The translations under genes and the position numbers were made by a program. DNA of 64,000 bases from Sciscionella marina DSM 45152 (GTDB lineage Bacteria > Actinomycetota > Actinomycetes > Mycobacteriales > Pseudonocardiaceae): assembly GCF_000379465.1 (NCBI RefSeq), contig NZ_KB905381.1, positions 558,001 through 622,000 of the forward strand. Reading direction: 5' to 3'. A model generated the notes under the pieces. It did no database searches. It saw only the letters and a program-made list of their open reading frames with translations, and was not told where the DNA came from. Shown here in pieces: positions 25,528 through 33,142 of the stretch. Within the stretch, counting starts at the first letter, position 1, and each line of letters begins with the position of its first letter.

Positions 25528-26409
25528 ATGACCACGACCTCACCGGGTTCGCCCACCTCGCCCACCGTCGCCGGATGGGAGCTCGCACTGCGGTTGCGCA
25601 GGCGCCGCGAGGAACTGGGCGTGGACGTCGCGAGCCTCACCGCGAAGCTCGGGTTCAGCAGAAACTACTGGTCAGCGGTGGAGAACGAGCGCAAGATCCT
25701 CGCCGAGGACAAACTCGGCACGCTGGCCGACCTGTTCGAGCTCGATCGGACCGAGCGCGCGGAACTGTTCGCGCTGCGCGAGGTCGCGAAGCGGCGCGGT
25801 TGGTGGGCGGACTACTCCGGGGTGTTCAGCGAACAGGTGCTGCGCCTGTACGGCCTGGAATACGGGGCCTGCGGTATCCGCACCTACGAGAGCCTGCTGA
25901 TCCCCGGCCTGCTGCAGACCCCGGAGTACGCGCGGGCCCTGATGAGCCCGGAGATCCCGACGATCCGCCAGGTCGAAGTGGATCAGCGGGTCGCCGCGCG
26001 CAGGCAGCGCCAGCTGCGGGTCACCGGCGCCGATCCGGTCACGCTGACCGCGGTGGTGAGCGAGGCGGCGCTGATGCAGCAGACCGGGGGAAAACGGGTA
26101 CTGCGCGAGCAGCTGACCCATCTGGCACGGATGATCGAGGCGCATCCGGATGTGCTCGAACTGCGGATCATCCCGTTCACCGCGACCGGCTGCGGGGCGT
26201 TCGGCGCCTCCACCTTCCATCTGCTCGATTTCGCCAGCGCACGGCTGCCGACCCTGGCCTGGCAGGAGACCGTCACCGCGGTCGGGATCATCGACGACGA
26301 GGCCCAGGTGCGGGATCTGAGCCTGACCTACGCCGAGGCCGTCGCCCGTACCCTGAGTACGCGGGAATCCTTTGAGCTCGTGGCGGAGCGAATCCGGGCG
26401 TTATCATGA
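25528..26409 (+). CDS. XRE-type helix-turn-helix regulator with DUF5753 domain
   Basis: The 293-residue product has an N-terminal XRE domain (ALRLRRRREELGVDVASLTAKLGFSRNYWSAVENERK, residues 18-56) and a C-terminal DUF5753 domain (about 105-285) with YESLLIPGLLQTPEYARAL and the family's C-terminal regions. In Streptomyces such proteins (WhiJ type) act with small DUF397 partners in developmental or antibiotic control. GGAGGGGG precedes the ATG. Its stop overlaps the start of the DUF397 gene (ATGA), matching that partnership. It probably binds the palindrome at 25451-25478. Confidence 0.95.
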   Translation: MTTTSPGSPTSPTVAGWELALRLRRRREELGVDVASLTAKLGFSRNYWSAVENERKILAEDKLGTLADLFELDRTERAELFALREVAKRRGWWADYSGVFSEQVLRLYGLEYGACGIRTYESLLIPGLLQTPEYARALMSPEIPTIRQVEVDQRVAARRQRQLRVTGADPVTLTAVVSEAALMQQTGGKRVLREQLTHLARMIEAHPDVLELRIIPFTATGCGAFGASTFHLLDFASARLPTLAWQETVTAVGIIDDEAQVRDLSLTYAEAVARTLSTRESFELVAERIRALS

Positions 26410-26825
26410 CCGGCATGACTGTCCAGGTTTCCGCCGAAACATCCCGTCTCACCGGCTGGTTCAAGTCCTCGTTCTCCTCGAACGCGAACGCCTGCGTCGA
26501 GGTCACCTTCGCGGCGAGAGGGCAGGTCTCGGTGCGGGACAGCAAGTTCGGCGCGGATTCGGCGGTCATCACCGTGTCCGAGCGGCACTGGGAGCGGCTG
26601 CTCGCCGATGTGCTGCGCGGTACCGCGGACAACGGGGCGATCGGGATCGAGCACACCGCGGACGGGGGCGCGTTGCTGCGCGGGAACGGCGTGGAATTGC
26701 GCTACACGGCCCGGGAATGGGCGGCATTTCGTGACGGTGTGCGCACCGGGGAGTTCCACATCGGACCGGATGATGTCGCGCGCACGGAGAACACCGGCAC
26801 ACGAATGGCGGTTTCTGGCTCATAG
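26406..26825 (+). CDS. DUF397 partner protein, apparently tandem
   Basis: The 139-residue product begins with a DUF397 core (LTGWFKSSFSSNANACVEVTF, then GQVSVRDSKFG) and later has a second segment ending TAREWAAFRDGVRTGEF, the usual end of a DUF397 domain. Most DUF397 proteins are 60-70 residues, so this one looks expanded or doubled. In WhiJ-like systems the small partner binds the XRE protein and counteracts it. The ATG overlaps the XRE stop; a second ATG three codons later is an alternative start. The 29-residue Cys peptide follows 49 bases downstream. Confidence 0.9.
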   Translation: MTGMTVQVSAETSRLTGWFKSSFSSNANACVEVTFAARGQVSVRDSKFGADSAVITVSERHWERLLADVLRGTADNGAIGIEHTADGGALLRGNGVELRYTAREWAAFRDGVRTGEFHIGPDDVARTENTGTRMAVSGS

Positions 26826-26874
26826 GGCGCACTTTATGGTCGTATGCGCATAACGCGACCTGAGGAGGCGTGTC

Positions 26875-26964
26875 ATGAACGAACAGACTCCGGTGCCCCC
26901 TGGCTGTGGTTGCTGTTCGAACTGCACCGGAAAGGGTTGCGGCTGCTGCGGTAGCTGCCGCTGA
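26875..26964 (+). CDS. 29-residue cysteine-rich micropeptide
   Basis: This ORF of 30 codons has a strong ribosome-binding site (GAGGAGG, eight bases before the ATG). The product has a nine-residue neutral N-terminus (MNEQTPVPP) and then a block of 20 residues with eight Cys in the pattern C-x-C-C-x2-C-x4-C-x-C-C-x2-C, an exact internal repeat of CxCCxxC. No family is recognised. The Cys density and CxC/CC spacing resemble a minimal metallothionein; a redox or secreted disulfide role is possible, but there is no signal peptide. It sits 49 bases after the DUF397 gene, and two consecutive hairpins follow its stop. Confidence 0.85.
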   Translation: MNEQTPVPPGCGCCSNCTGKGCGCCGSCR

Positions 26965-27003
26965 CGGTGACCCGTCAGCACCGGCCCGGGATGCGGGCCG
27001 GTG
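26960..27003 (+). terminator. Double hairpin after the cysteine-rich peptide
   Basis: Two hairpins abut: GCTGACGG-TGAC-CCGTCAGC (26960-26979) spans the stop codon, and CACCGGCCCG-GGATG-CGGGCCGGTG (26979-27003) follows at once. The second is a perfect ten-base GC-rich stem followed by GTTT, a weak T-run. Together they likely end the XRE-DUF397-Cys-peptide transcript. No gene is seen in the next 247 bases before the GH35 gene. Confidence 0.7.
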
Positions 27004-27250
27004 GTTTCCGGGCACCGACCGCTGAGCGTCAGGTGGAGCGGGACCGCTTGCCGGGTTACCGGTTCCCGAATAGTTGCCGACGCTCCGGTACTGCTGCCTG
27101 GACAAGCGGGAATACGGTCACGCTCGCGCGAGCGCCCGCTCACCGCTCGTGCGCACGCGACCCTCGAACCGGTACTTGCCGAAGGACCGTTGTGCACCCT
27201 AACTTGTTCGCTGTTGATCGATTTTGCGCGAACTTGTGAAGGAGTTGGCC

Positions 27251-29137
27251 ATGAGTGCCATCGGGCGGCGGGGATTCCTCGGCTTGGCCGCGGCGACGGG
27301 AGCGATCGCCGGAACGGCGGGCGGTGCCCCGGCCGGGGAGGTCGCCCCGCGTACCGTGCTCACGGGGGCGCGGCGCGGTTCCGGACTGACCGTCGACGGG
27401 GACCGATTCTTGCTCGACGGCAAGCCGTTCCAGGTGATCTCGGGTGCGATCCACTATTTCCGGATCCACCCTGAGCAATGGCGGGACCGGCTGAACCGGA
27501 TGCGGCTGATGGGGTTGAACACCGTCGAGACCTATGTGCCCTGGAACCTGCACGAACCGGAGAAGGGGCGGTTCGAGTTCTCCGGGTTCACCGATGTGGC
27601 CAGGTTCGTGCGCACGGCGGGCGAGCTCGGGCTCAACGTGGTGCTGCGGCCGGGCCCGTACATCGGCTCGGAATGGGATTTCGGTGGGTTGCCCTCGTGG
27701 CTGCTCGCAGAGCCGGAAACGCGCGTGCGCTGCTCCGATCCGCGCTATCTGCGTCATGTCGACGAATACTTCGGGGTGCTGCTGCCGCGGTTGGCCGAGC
27801 TGCAGTCCAGCAGGGGCGGTCCGGTGCTCGCGATGCAGATCGAGAACGAGTACGGCAGCTACGGCAACGACACCGGATACCTCGCACATCTGCGGGAACG
27901 GTACGAGGCCGCGGGGATCGACTGCCTGCTGTTCTGCTGCAACAGTGCCAGCGAGGACTACATGCTGCGCGGGGGCCACCTGCCGGGCACCTTCAACACG
28001 GTGAACTTCGACGGTACCGCCGATGTGGCGGCGAAGTTCGCCAAGCTGCGCGAGATCCAGCCGCACGGACCGCTGTGGTGCAGCGAATTCTGGGACGGCT
28101 GGTTCGACTCCTGGGGGCAACCGCGCGAGCAGGGCGATCCGCAGAAGTTCGCGGACAATATCGAGCGGATCCTGGCCCAGGGAGCTTCGGTCAACCTGTA
28201 CATGGCCGCGGGCTCGACCAACTTCGGCTGGGGTGCCGGCGCCGATGCGGACAATCCGGAGAAGGCATACCGGGCAGTGGTCACCAGCTACGACTACGCG
28301 GCCCCGGTCAGCGAATCCGGTGAGATCACGGCGAAATTCCACGCCTTCCGCGCCGCGATCGCCAAGCACGCCCCGGTGCCGAACGAACCATTGCCGCCAA
28401 CGCCGAAACGGATGGCGCCGCAGACCGTGCGCGTCGCCGAATCGGCGAACCTGTTCGACCAGCTCGATTCCCTCGCCGAGAGGCGCGAACTGCCCACCCC
28501 GCTGGCCATGGAACGGCTCGGCCAGACGAACGGGCTCGTGCACTACCGCACGAAAATCCAGGGACCGCAACGAAAAACCCCGATCGCGATCGAGGGGTTC
28601 GGCGACCGTGCGCTGGTGTTCTGCGACGGGAAACCGCTCGGCGTCCTGGATCGCAACAAGCCGGGGCAGACGCTGGAGACCGCGGTCGGGTCCCCGTCCA
28701 GCACTCTGGACATCCTCGTGGATGCGAACGGGCGGCTCAACTTCACGCACAAACTGCTCGATCCCAAGGGGATCTTCGGGGATGTGCTCTTCGGGGACCA
28801 GATCCTGATGGACTGGCAGGCGTGGCCACTCGCCTTGGACGATCTGTCCAGGGTGCGGTTCCGCCGCGGTGCCGTGAGCGGGGTGGGGCCTACGTTCCAT
28901 CGTGCGCACGCCAGGGTGGGGTCGCCCGCGGACGGGTTCGTCGGATTGCCGGGCTGGACGAAGGGTCTGGTGTGGCTGAATGGGTTTCTGCTCGGCCGGT
29001 ACTGGAACGTGGGGCCGCAGCAGACCCTGTACGCGCCCGCCCCGCTGTGGCGTTCGGGGCGTAACGAACTGATCGTGCTCGAACTGCACCAGGCCGGTGC
29101 CACGATCGACCTGCGCGATACGCCTGACCTCGGGTGA
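27251..29137 (+). CDS. Secreted GH35 beta-galactosidase-like enzyme (copy 1)
   Basis: The 628-residue product carries a twin-arginine signal (IGRRGFLGLAAATGAIAG, residues 4-21) and a GH35 catalytic domain: DGKPFQVISGAIHYFRIHPE, GLNTVETYVPWNLHEP, VVLRPGPYIGSEWDFGGLP, the acid/base Glu in MQIENEYGSYG, and the nucleophile Glu in CSEFWDGWFDSWG. C-terminal beta-domains end with LGRYWNVGPQQTLYAPAPLW. It should release beta-linked galactose outside the cell after Tat export. AAGGAG precedes the ATG at 27251. A paralogue follows 93 bases downstream, with a related leader. Confidence 0.95.
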   Translation: MSAIGRRGFLGLAAATGAIAGTAGGAPAGEVAPRTVLTGARRGSGLTVDGDRFLLDGKPFQVISGAIHYFRIHPEQWRDRLNRMRLMGLNTVETYVPWNLHEPEKGRFEFSGFTDVARFVRTAGELGLNVVLRPGPYIGSEWDFGGLPSWLLAEPETRVRCSDPRYLRHVDEYFGVLLPRLAELQSSRGGPVLAMQIENEYGSYGNDTGYLAHLRERYEAAGIDCLLFCCNSASEDYMLRGGHLPGTFNTVNFDGTADVAAKFAKLREIQPHGPLWCSEFWDGWFDSWGQPREQGDPQKFADNIERILAQGASVNLYMAAGSTNFGWGAGADADNPEKAYRAVVTSYDYAAPVSESGEITAKFHAFRAAIAKHAPVPNEPLPPTPKRMAPQTVRVAESANLFDQLDSLAERRELPTPLAMERLGQTNGLVHYRTKIQGPQRKTPIAIEGFGDRALVFCDGKPLGVLDRNKPGQTLETAVGSPSSTLDILVDANGRLNFTHKLLDPKGIFGDVLFGDQILMDWQAWPLALDDLSRVRFRRGAVSGVGPTFHRAHARVGSPADGFVGLPGWTKGLVWLNGFLLGRYWNVGPQQTLYAPAPLWRSGRNELIVLELHQAGATIDLRDTPDLG

Positions 29138-29230
29138 TTCCGGTCCAGCCGGGGGCTTGTCAGCACGCCTGCCATGTTCTAACTTGTGCGAAGTTGATTG
29201 GTTATGCGTGACTTCGCAAAGGAGCGAGCA

Positions 29231-31129
29231 ATGGGTGCGATCGGGCGTCGCGGGTTCCTCGGCTGGGCCGCCGCGGTCGGAGCGGTGGCGGGCACGGAAA
29301 GTACCGTCGCCGCGAGCGTGGCCTCGGATGCCGCTCCCCGGACGGTGCTCGCCTCGGCGCGGTCCTCCGCGGGGCTGACCATCGAGGGGGACCGGTTCCT
29401 GCTGGACGGCAAGCCGTTCCAGGTGATCTCCGGGGCGATCCACTACTTCCGGATCCGCCCCGAGCAGTGGGAGGACCGGCTCGACCGGCTGCGGCTGATG
29501 GGGCTCAACACGGTCGAGACCTATGTCGCGTGGAACATGCACGAACCCAGCAAGGGGAAGTTCGACTTCAGCGGTCCGGCCGATCTCGCCCGGTTCATCG
29601 AGACCGCTGGCAGGCTCGGCCTGAAGGTGGTGCTGCGCCCCGGCCCATACATCTGCGCCGAATGGGACTTCGGCGGGCTGCCCCCGTGGCTGCTCGCCGA
29701 ACCGGAGATCGAACTGCGCTGTGCGGATCCGGTCTACGAACGCCATGTCCGGGAATTCTTCGATGCCCTGCTGCCCAGGATCGCCGGGCTGCAGGCGACG
29801 CGGGGCGGGCCGATCATCGCCGTGCAAGTGGAGAACGAGTACGGCAGCTACGGTGACGACCAGACCCATCTCGCCCACATCCGCTCGATGCTCGAACGCG
29901 GCGGCATCGACAGCTTGCTGTTCTGCTGCAACGGTTCTTCCGACTACATGCTGCGCGGGGGAAGCCTGCCGGGCACCTTCAACACGGTGAACTTCGACGG
30001 TGCCGAGGATCCGGACGGCAACTTCGCCAAGCTGCGGAAGATCCAGCCGCAGGGACCGTTGTGGTGCACCGAGTTCTGGGACGGCTGGTTCGATCACTGG
30101 GGCGAGAAACACCACCGGACCGACCCGGCCGGGCATGCGGCGAATATCGAGAAGATCCTGGCCCAGGGTGCCTCGATCAATCTGTACATGGCCGCGGGCT
30201 CGACCAACTTCGGCTGGGGCGCGGGCGCGAACCACGACGGCACCACCTATCAGCCGACCGTGACCAGTTACGACTACGACGCCCCGGTCGGCGAATCCGG
30301 GGAGCTGACCGAGAAGTTCCACGTTTTCCGCGCGGCGATCGGCAAGCACGCCCCGGTACCCGACGAACCGTTGCCGCCGACGCCGAAGCGGATGGCCCCG
30401 CAGACCGTGCGCCCGGCGGAATCGGCCGGACTGCTGGACTCACTCGGCGCGCTCAGCACGCCGAAGACCGGGCCGAGTCCGCTGACCATGGAGAAACTGG
30501 GCCAGGCCAACGGATTGGTGCACTACCGCACGAAAATCCGGGGGCCACAGGAGAAATCCCCGATCACGATCTCCGGGCTCGCCGACCGCGCGCTGCTCTG
30601 GCTGGACGGGAAACCGCTCGGCACGCTGGACCGCAACAAGCCGGATCAGGGTATGGAAACCGCGATCGCCGGGCCGTCGAGCACCCTGGACATCCTCGTG
30701 GACACCGGGGGACGGGTCAACTTCACCGACAAGCTGGCCGATCCGAAGGGGATCACCGACCGGGTCAAGCTCGCCGGGCAGACACTGTTCGGCTGGGAGA
30801 TGCGCCCGCTTCCGCTGGACGACCTCTCCGGACTGCGGTTCCGGCGCGGCGGCACCGATGCCGCGGGGCCGGTGTTTCATCGCGCGCACGCCAGGGTGGG
30901 TTCGCCCGCGGACGGGTTCATCGGCTTGCCGGGGTGGACGAAGGGTCTGGTGTGGCTGAATGGGTTTCTGCTCGGCCGGTACTGGAACGTGGGCCCGCAG
31001 CAGACCCTGTACGCGCCCGCCCCGCTGTGGCGTTCGGGGCGTAACGAGCTGATCGTGCTGGAACTCCACGAGGCGGGTGCCGCGATCGACCTGCGCGATA
31101 CGCCTGATCTCGGCCTGGTCAGCGGATGA
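29231..31129 (+). CDS. Secreted GH35 beta-galactosidase-like enzyme (copy 2)
   Basis: The 632-residue product is a paralogue of the preceding gene with the same plan: Tat signal (IGRRGFLGWAAAVGAVAG), SGAIHYFRIRPEQ, VQVENEYGSYG (acid/base Glu) and CTEFWDGWFDHWG (nucleophile Glu). Copy 1 has GPYIGSEWDFGG where this copy has the more usual GPYICAEWDFGG, so substrate preference may differ. The last 230 bases are almost identical in DNA to copy 1 although earlier parts have diverged. AAAGGAG precedes the ATG at 29231. The gene overlaps the convergent CocE-type gene by 11 bases. Confidence 0.95.
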   Translation: MGAIGRRGFLGWAAAVGAVAGTESTVAASVASDAAPRTVLASARSSAGLTIEGDRFLLDGKPFQVISGAIHYFRIRPEQWEDRLDRLRLMGLNTVETYVAWNMHEPSKGKFDFSGPADLARFIETAGRLGLKVVLRPGPYICAEWDFGGLPPWLLAEPEIELRCADPVYERHVREFFDALLPRIAGLQATRGGPIIAVQVENEYGSYGDDQTHLAHIRSMLERGGIDSLLFCCNGSSDYMLRGGSLPGTFNTVNFDGAEDPDGNFAKLRKIQPQGPLWCTEFWDGWFDHWGEKHHRTDPAGHAANIEKILAQGASINLYMAAGSTNFGWGAGANHDGTTYQPTVTSYDYDAPVGESGELTEKFHVFRAAIGKHAPVPDEPLPPTPKRMAPQTVRPAESAGLLDSLGALSTPKTGPSPLTMEKLGQANGLVHYRTKIRGPQEKSPITISGLADRALLWLDGKPLGTLDRNKPDQGMETAIAGPSSTLDILVDTGGRVNFTDKLADPKGITDRVKLAGQTLFGWEMRPLPLDDLSGLRFRRGGTDAAGPVFHRAHARVGSPADGFIGLPGWTKGLVWLNGFLLGRYWNVGPQQTLYAPAPLWRSGRNELIVLELHEAGAAIDLRDTPDLGLVSG

Positions 31130-32969
31130 CGGGCAGGGTGAGCTTGGACGGGTGCGCCGCATCGTGCAGCACCGTCTGCCGCGCGATCGTGGTCCGATCC
31201 GTTTCCCCGGCCCAGGAACCGTTGTTCGGATTCGGGTCGAACTGCGGGTAGTCGCTGGAGGAGATATCCAGCCGGATCCGGTGCCCGGCCTTGAACAGGT
31301 TGCTCGACGGCCAGACCTTGATCGTGTACCGGTAGACCTTACCGGGCACGATCGGGGTCGGACTCGTGTGTGACTCGCGGAAACTGGCCCGCACGATCCC
31401 GTTGTTGAGGTTCACCGCGCTGCCGTCCGGGTGCACATCGCTCACCTTGGCCGTCCAGTCGGTGTTCGGTGCCGAGGACTTCGCGTAGAGGGTGACCGTC
31501 ATCGGCCCGGTGACCTCGGTGTCCTTCGTGAGCGGTTTCGAGGTGTAGCCGAGCACATCCGGGCGGCGCTCCACAATGGACTGATCGTAGGGTCCCTGCG
31601 GTCCGGTGGTCGCCGAACAGCAGGAGTGGCCGCCGACGCTCGGCACCGGGTCACGCGGGTCATAGCGGTAGTGGTCGGCCGCGTTCCGTGCGGGCGGGGC
31701 CGATCCGAGCGTTCCGCCCGAGCCGCCCGCGTTTCCGGTGCTGGCCAGGTAGTAGTCGGTCCACCGGGTGCCGGGGATCGGCCACTGCGCGGCGGTCTTC
31801 CACTTGTCGGCGCCCATTTCGAAGTAGCGGACCTTGGGCTGTTCGTCGATGCCGTTGTCCTTGCCCTTGAGGTAGTGATCCCACCAGTCCAGCATCATCT
31901 CGTTGATCGGCGAATTGCCGACCGGGCCGATCTGTTTGAGCAGCGGCGCCTCGGTGCTCTGCGGCCTGCCCCAGCCGACGTGGTCCCACGGCCCGATGAC
32001 GATGTGCTGGTTCGCGCGGGCGTACGCGGATCCGGCCGACTGCGTCATCCCGGTGAAGTTCTGGATACCGCCGGGAAGGAAGGCGTCGTACCAGCCCTCG
32101 AAGTCGAGCACCGGGATACCGATCTTGTGGTAGTACCGCTGTGGCGCCCATTTCTGCCAGTAGGGGCCGTCGGTACGGTGCCGGAGCCAGTCGAAGAAAT
32201 ACGGTGCGACCTTGGGATCCTGGGGCCGCAGCGGTGGAAGCTTGGTATAGGGCCGGTAGGCGAGCCAGCGCTGGGCGTTCCCGCTCGCCTTCTTGAGCTG
32301 GTCCGCGAGCGCCATATCGCCCCGGTTCTGCGCCGCGGAAAGGGCGAGATCGCCCATGGTCCACGGCTCGACGAAGGCCAGCCGGAAGGCACCGTCCTCA
32401 TAGGTCCAGTTGTCGTAGTAGTCGGCAGCGGTGTTCGCCGGGATGATCGTCTTCAGATGCGGCGGTGCGGTCTCGGCGGCCAGCCACTGCGTCGCGCCGA
32501 CGTACGAGGAGCCGTACATGCCGACCTTGCCGTTCGATCCGGGCAACCGCGCGGCCCATTCCACGCTGTCGTAGCCGTCTTTCTGGTCGTGGGTGAATTC
32601 GGAGAAGGTGCCGTTCGAGGCGTACTGCCCGCGGATGTCCTCGGTGACGACCAGATAGCAGTGTGAGGCGAACCAATCCGGGCTCTGGTACCGGTACGGG
32701 GACATCTGCGCCTGCACCTTGTCGTACTGCGTACGGTAGAGGATCACCGGCACTTTCTTCGTGGTCTCCGGGCGGTACACATCGGCGCGCAGCGTGGTTC
32801 CGTCCCGCATCGGAACACCGGCATTGTCCGTCTTGCTCACCGAACAGGGACCGCGGCCGGTCTGCGGTGGCCAGTCCGATCCACCCGCGGCGAGCGCCGG
32901 AGTGGCCACCGTTCCCGCAGTCAGCGCGGCGGCGGTGGCGAGCAGACCGATACGACGAAGCAGACCCAT
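31119..32969 (-). CDS. Secreted CocE/NonD-family hydrolase
   Basis: The 616-residue product starts with a Sec signal peptide (GLLRRIGLLATAAALTAG, ending PALAAGG near residue 29), followed by the X-Pro dipeptidyl-peptidase S15-type alpha/beta hydrolase domain and a C-terminal jelly-roll domain. Visible are MRDGTTLRADVYRP, VVTEDIRGQYAS, the nucleophile elbow GMYGSSYVGATQW (Ser), the GPWDHVGWG His region, and VTGPMTVTLYAKSSAPNTDW opening the C-terminal domain. Relatives hydrolyse esters (cocaine esterase), cephalosporin esters, or peptides; specificity is open. GAGGATG precedes the ATG. Confidence 0.92.
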   Translation of the reverse strand: MGLLRRIGLLATAAALTAGTVATPALAAGGSDWPPQTGRGPCSVSKTDNAGVPMRDGTTLRADVYRPETTKKVPVILYRTQYDKVQAQMSPYRYQSPDWFASHCYLVVTEDIRGQYASNGTFSEFTHDQKDGYDSVEWAARLPGSNGKVGMYGSSYVGATQWLAAETAPPHLKTIIPANTAADYYDNWTYEDGAFRLAFVEPWTMGDLALSAAQNRGDMALADQLKKASGNAQRWLAYRPYTKLPPLRPQDPKVAPYFFDWLRHRTDGPYWQKWAPQRYYHKIGIPVLDFEGWYDAFLPGGIQNFTGMTQSAGSAYARANQHIVIGPWDHVGWGRPQSTEAPLLKQIGPVGNSPINEMMLDWWDHYLKGKDNGIDEQPKVRYFEMGADKWKTAAQWPIPGTRWTDYYLASTGNAGGSGGTLGSAPPARNAADHYRYDPRDPVPSVGGHSCCSATTGPQGPYDQSIVERRPDVLGYTSKPLTKDTEVTGPMTVTLYAKSSAPNTDWTAKVSDVHPDGSAVNLNNGIVRASFRESHTSPTPIVPGKVYRYTIKVWPSSNLFKAGHRIRLDISSSDYPQFDPNPNNGSWAGETDRTTIARQTVLHDAAHPSKLTLPVIR

Positions 32970-33108
32970 GTGACCATCCTCGGTACGGAATCTTTGCGTC
33001 ATATCGATTGCAGCACAGTCGCGACGCGCACCGGAATGACCTGAATGGCGCAATCCCCGGCCAGCTGTGCCCGAAATGCGTCCTTGCCCGGTGACCGGTC
33101 GAGAATGG

Positions 33109-33122
33109 TCACCAACTGGTGA
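33109..33122. promoter_or_regulatory. Palindrome upstream of the CocE-type hydrolase gene
   Basis: TCACCA-AC-TGGTGA is a perfect 14-base inverted repeat 140 bases before the hydrolase start and 21 bases after the cobyrinate synthase stop. It could be an operator for the hydrolase gene. No regulator gene is adjacent. Confidence 0.4.
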
Positions 33123-33142
33123 TCAGGACAATTACCGGCTGC

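Noticed and set aside
27140-30349. A 1069-codon open frame antisense to both GH35 genes
   Set aside because: It is a by-product of GC-rich third positions. Its translation is His/Arg/Pro/Gln-rich without motifs, while the opposite strand encodes complete GH35 proteins with catalytic residues.
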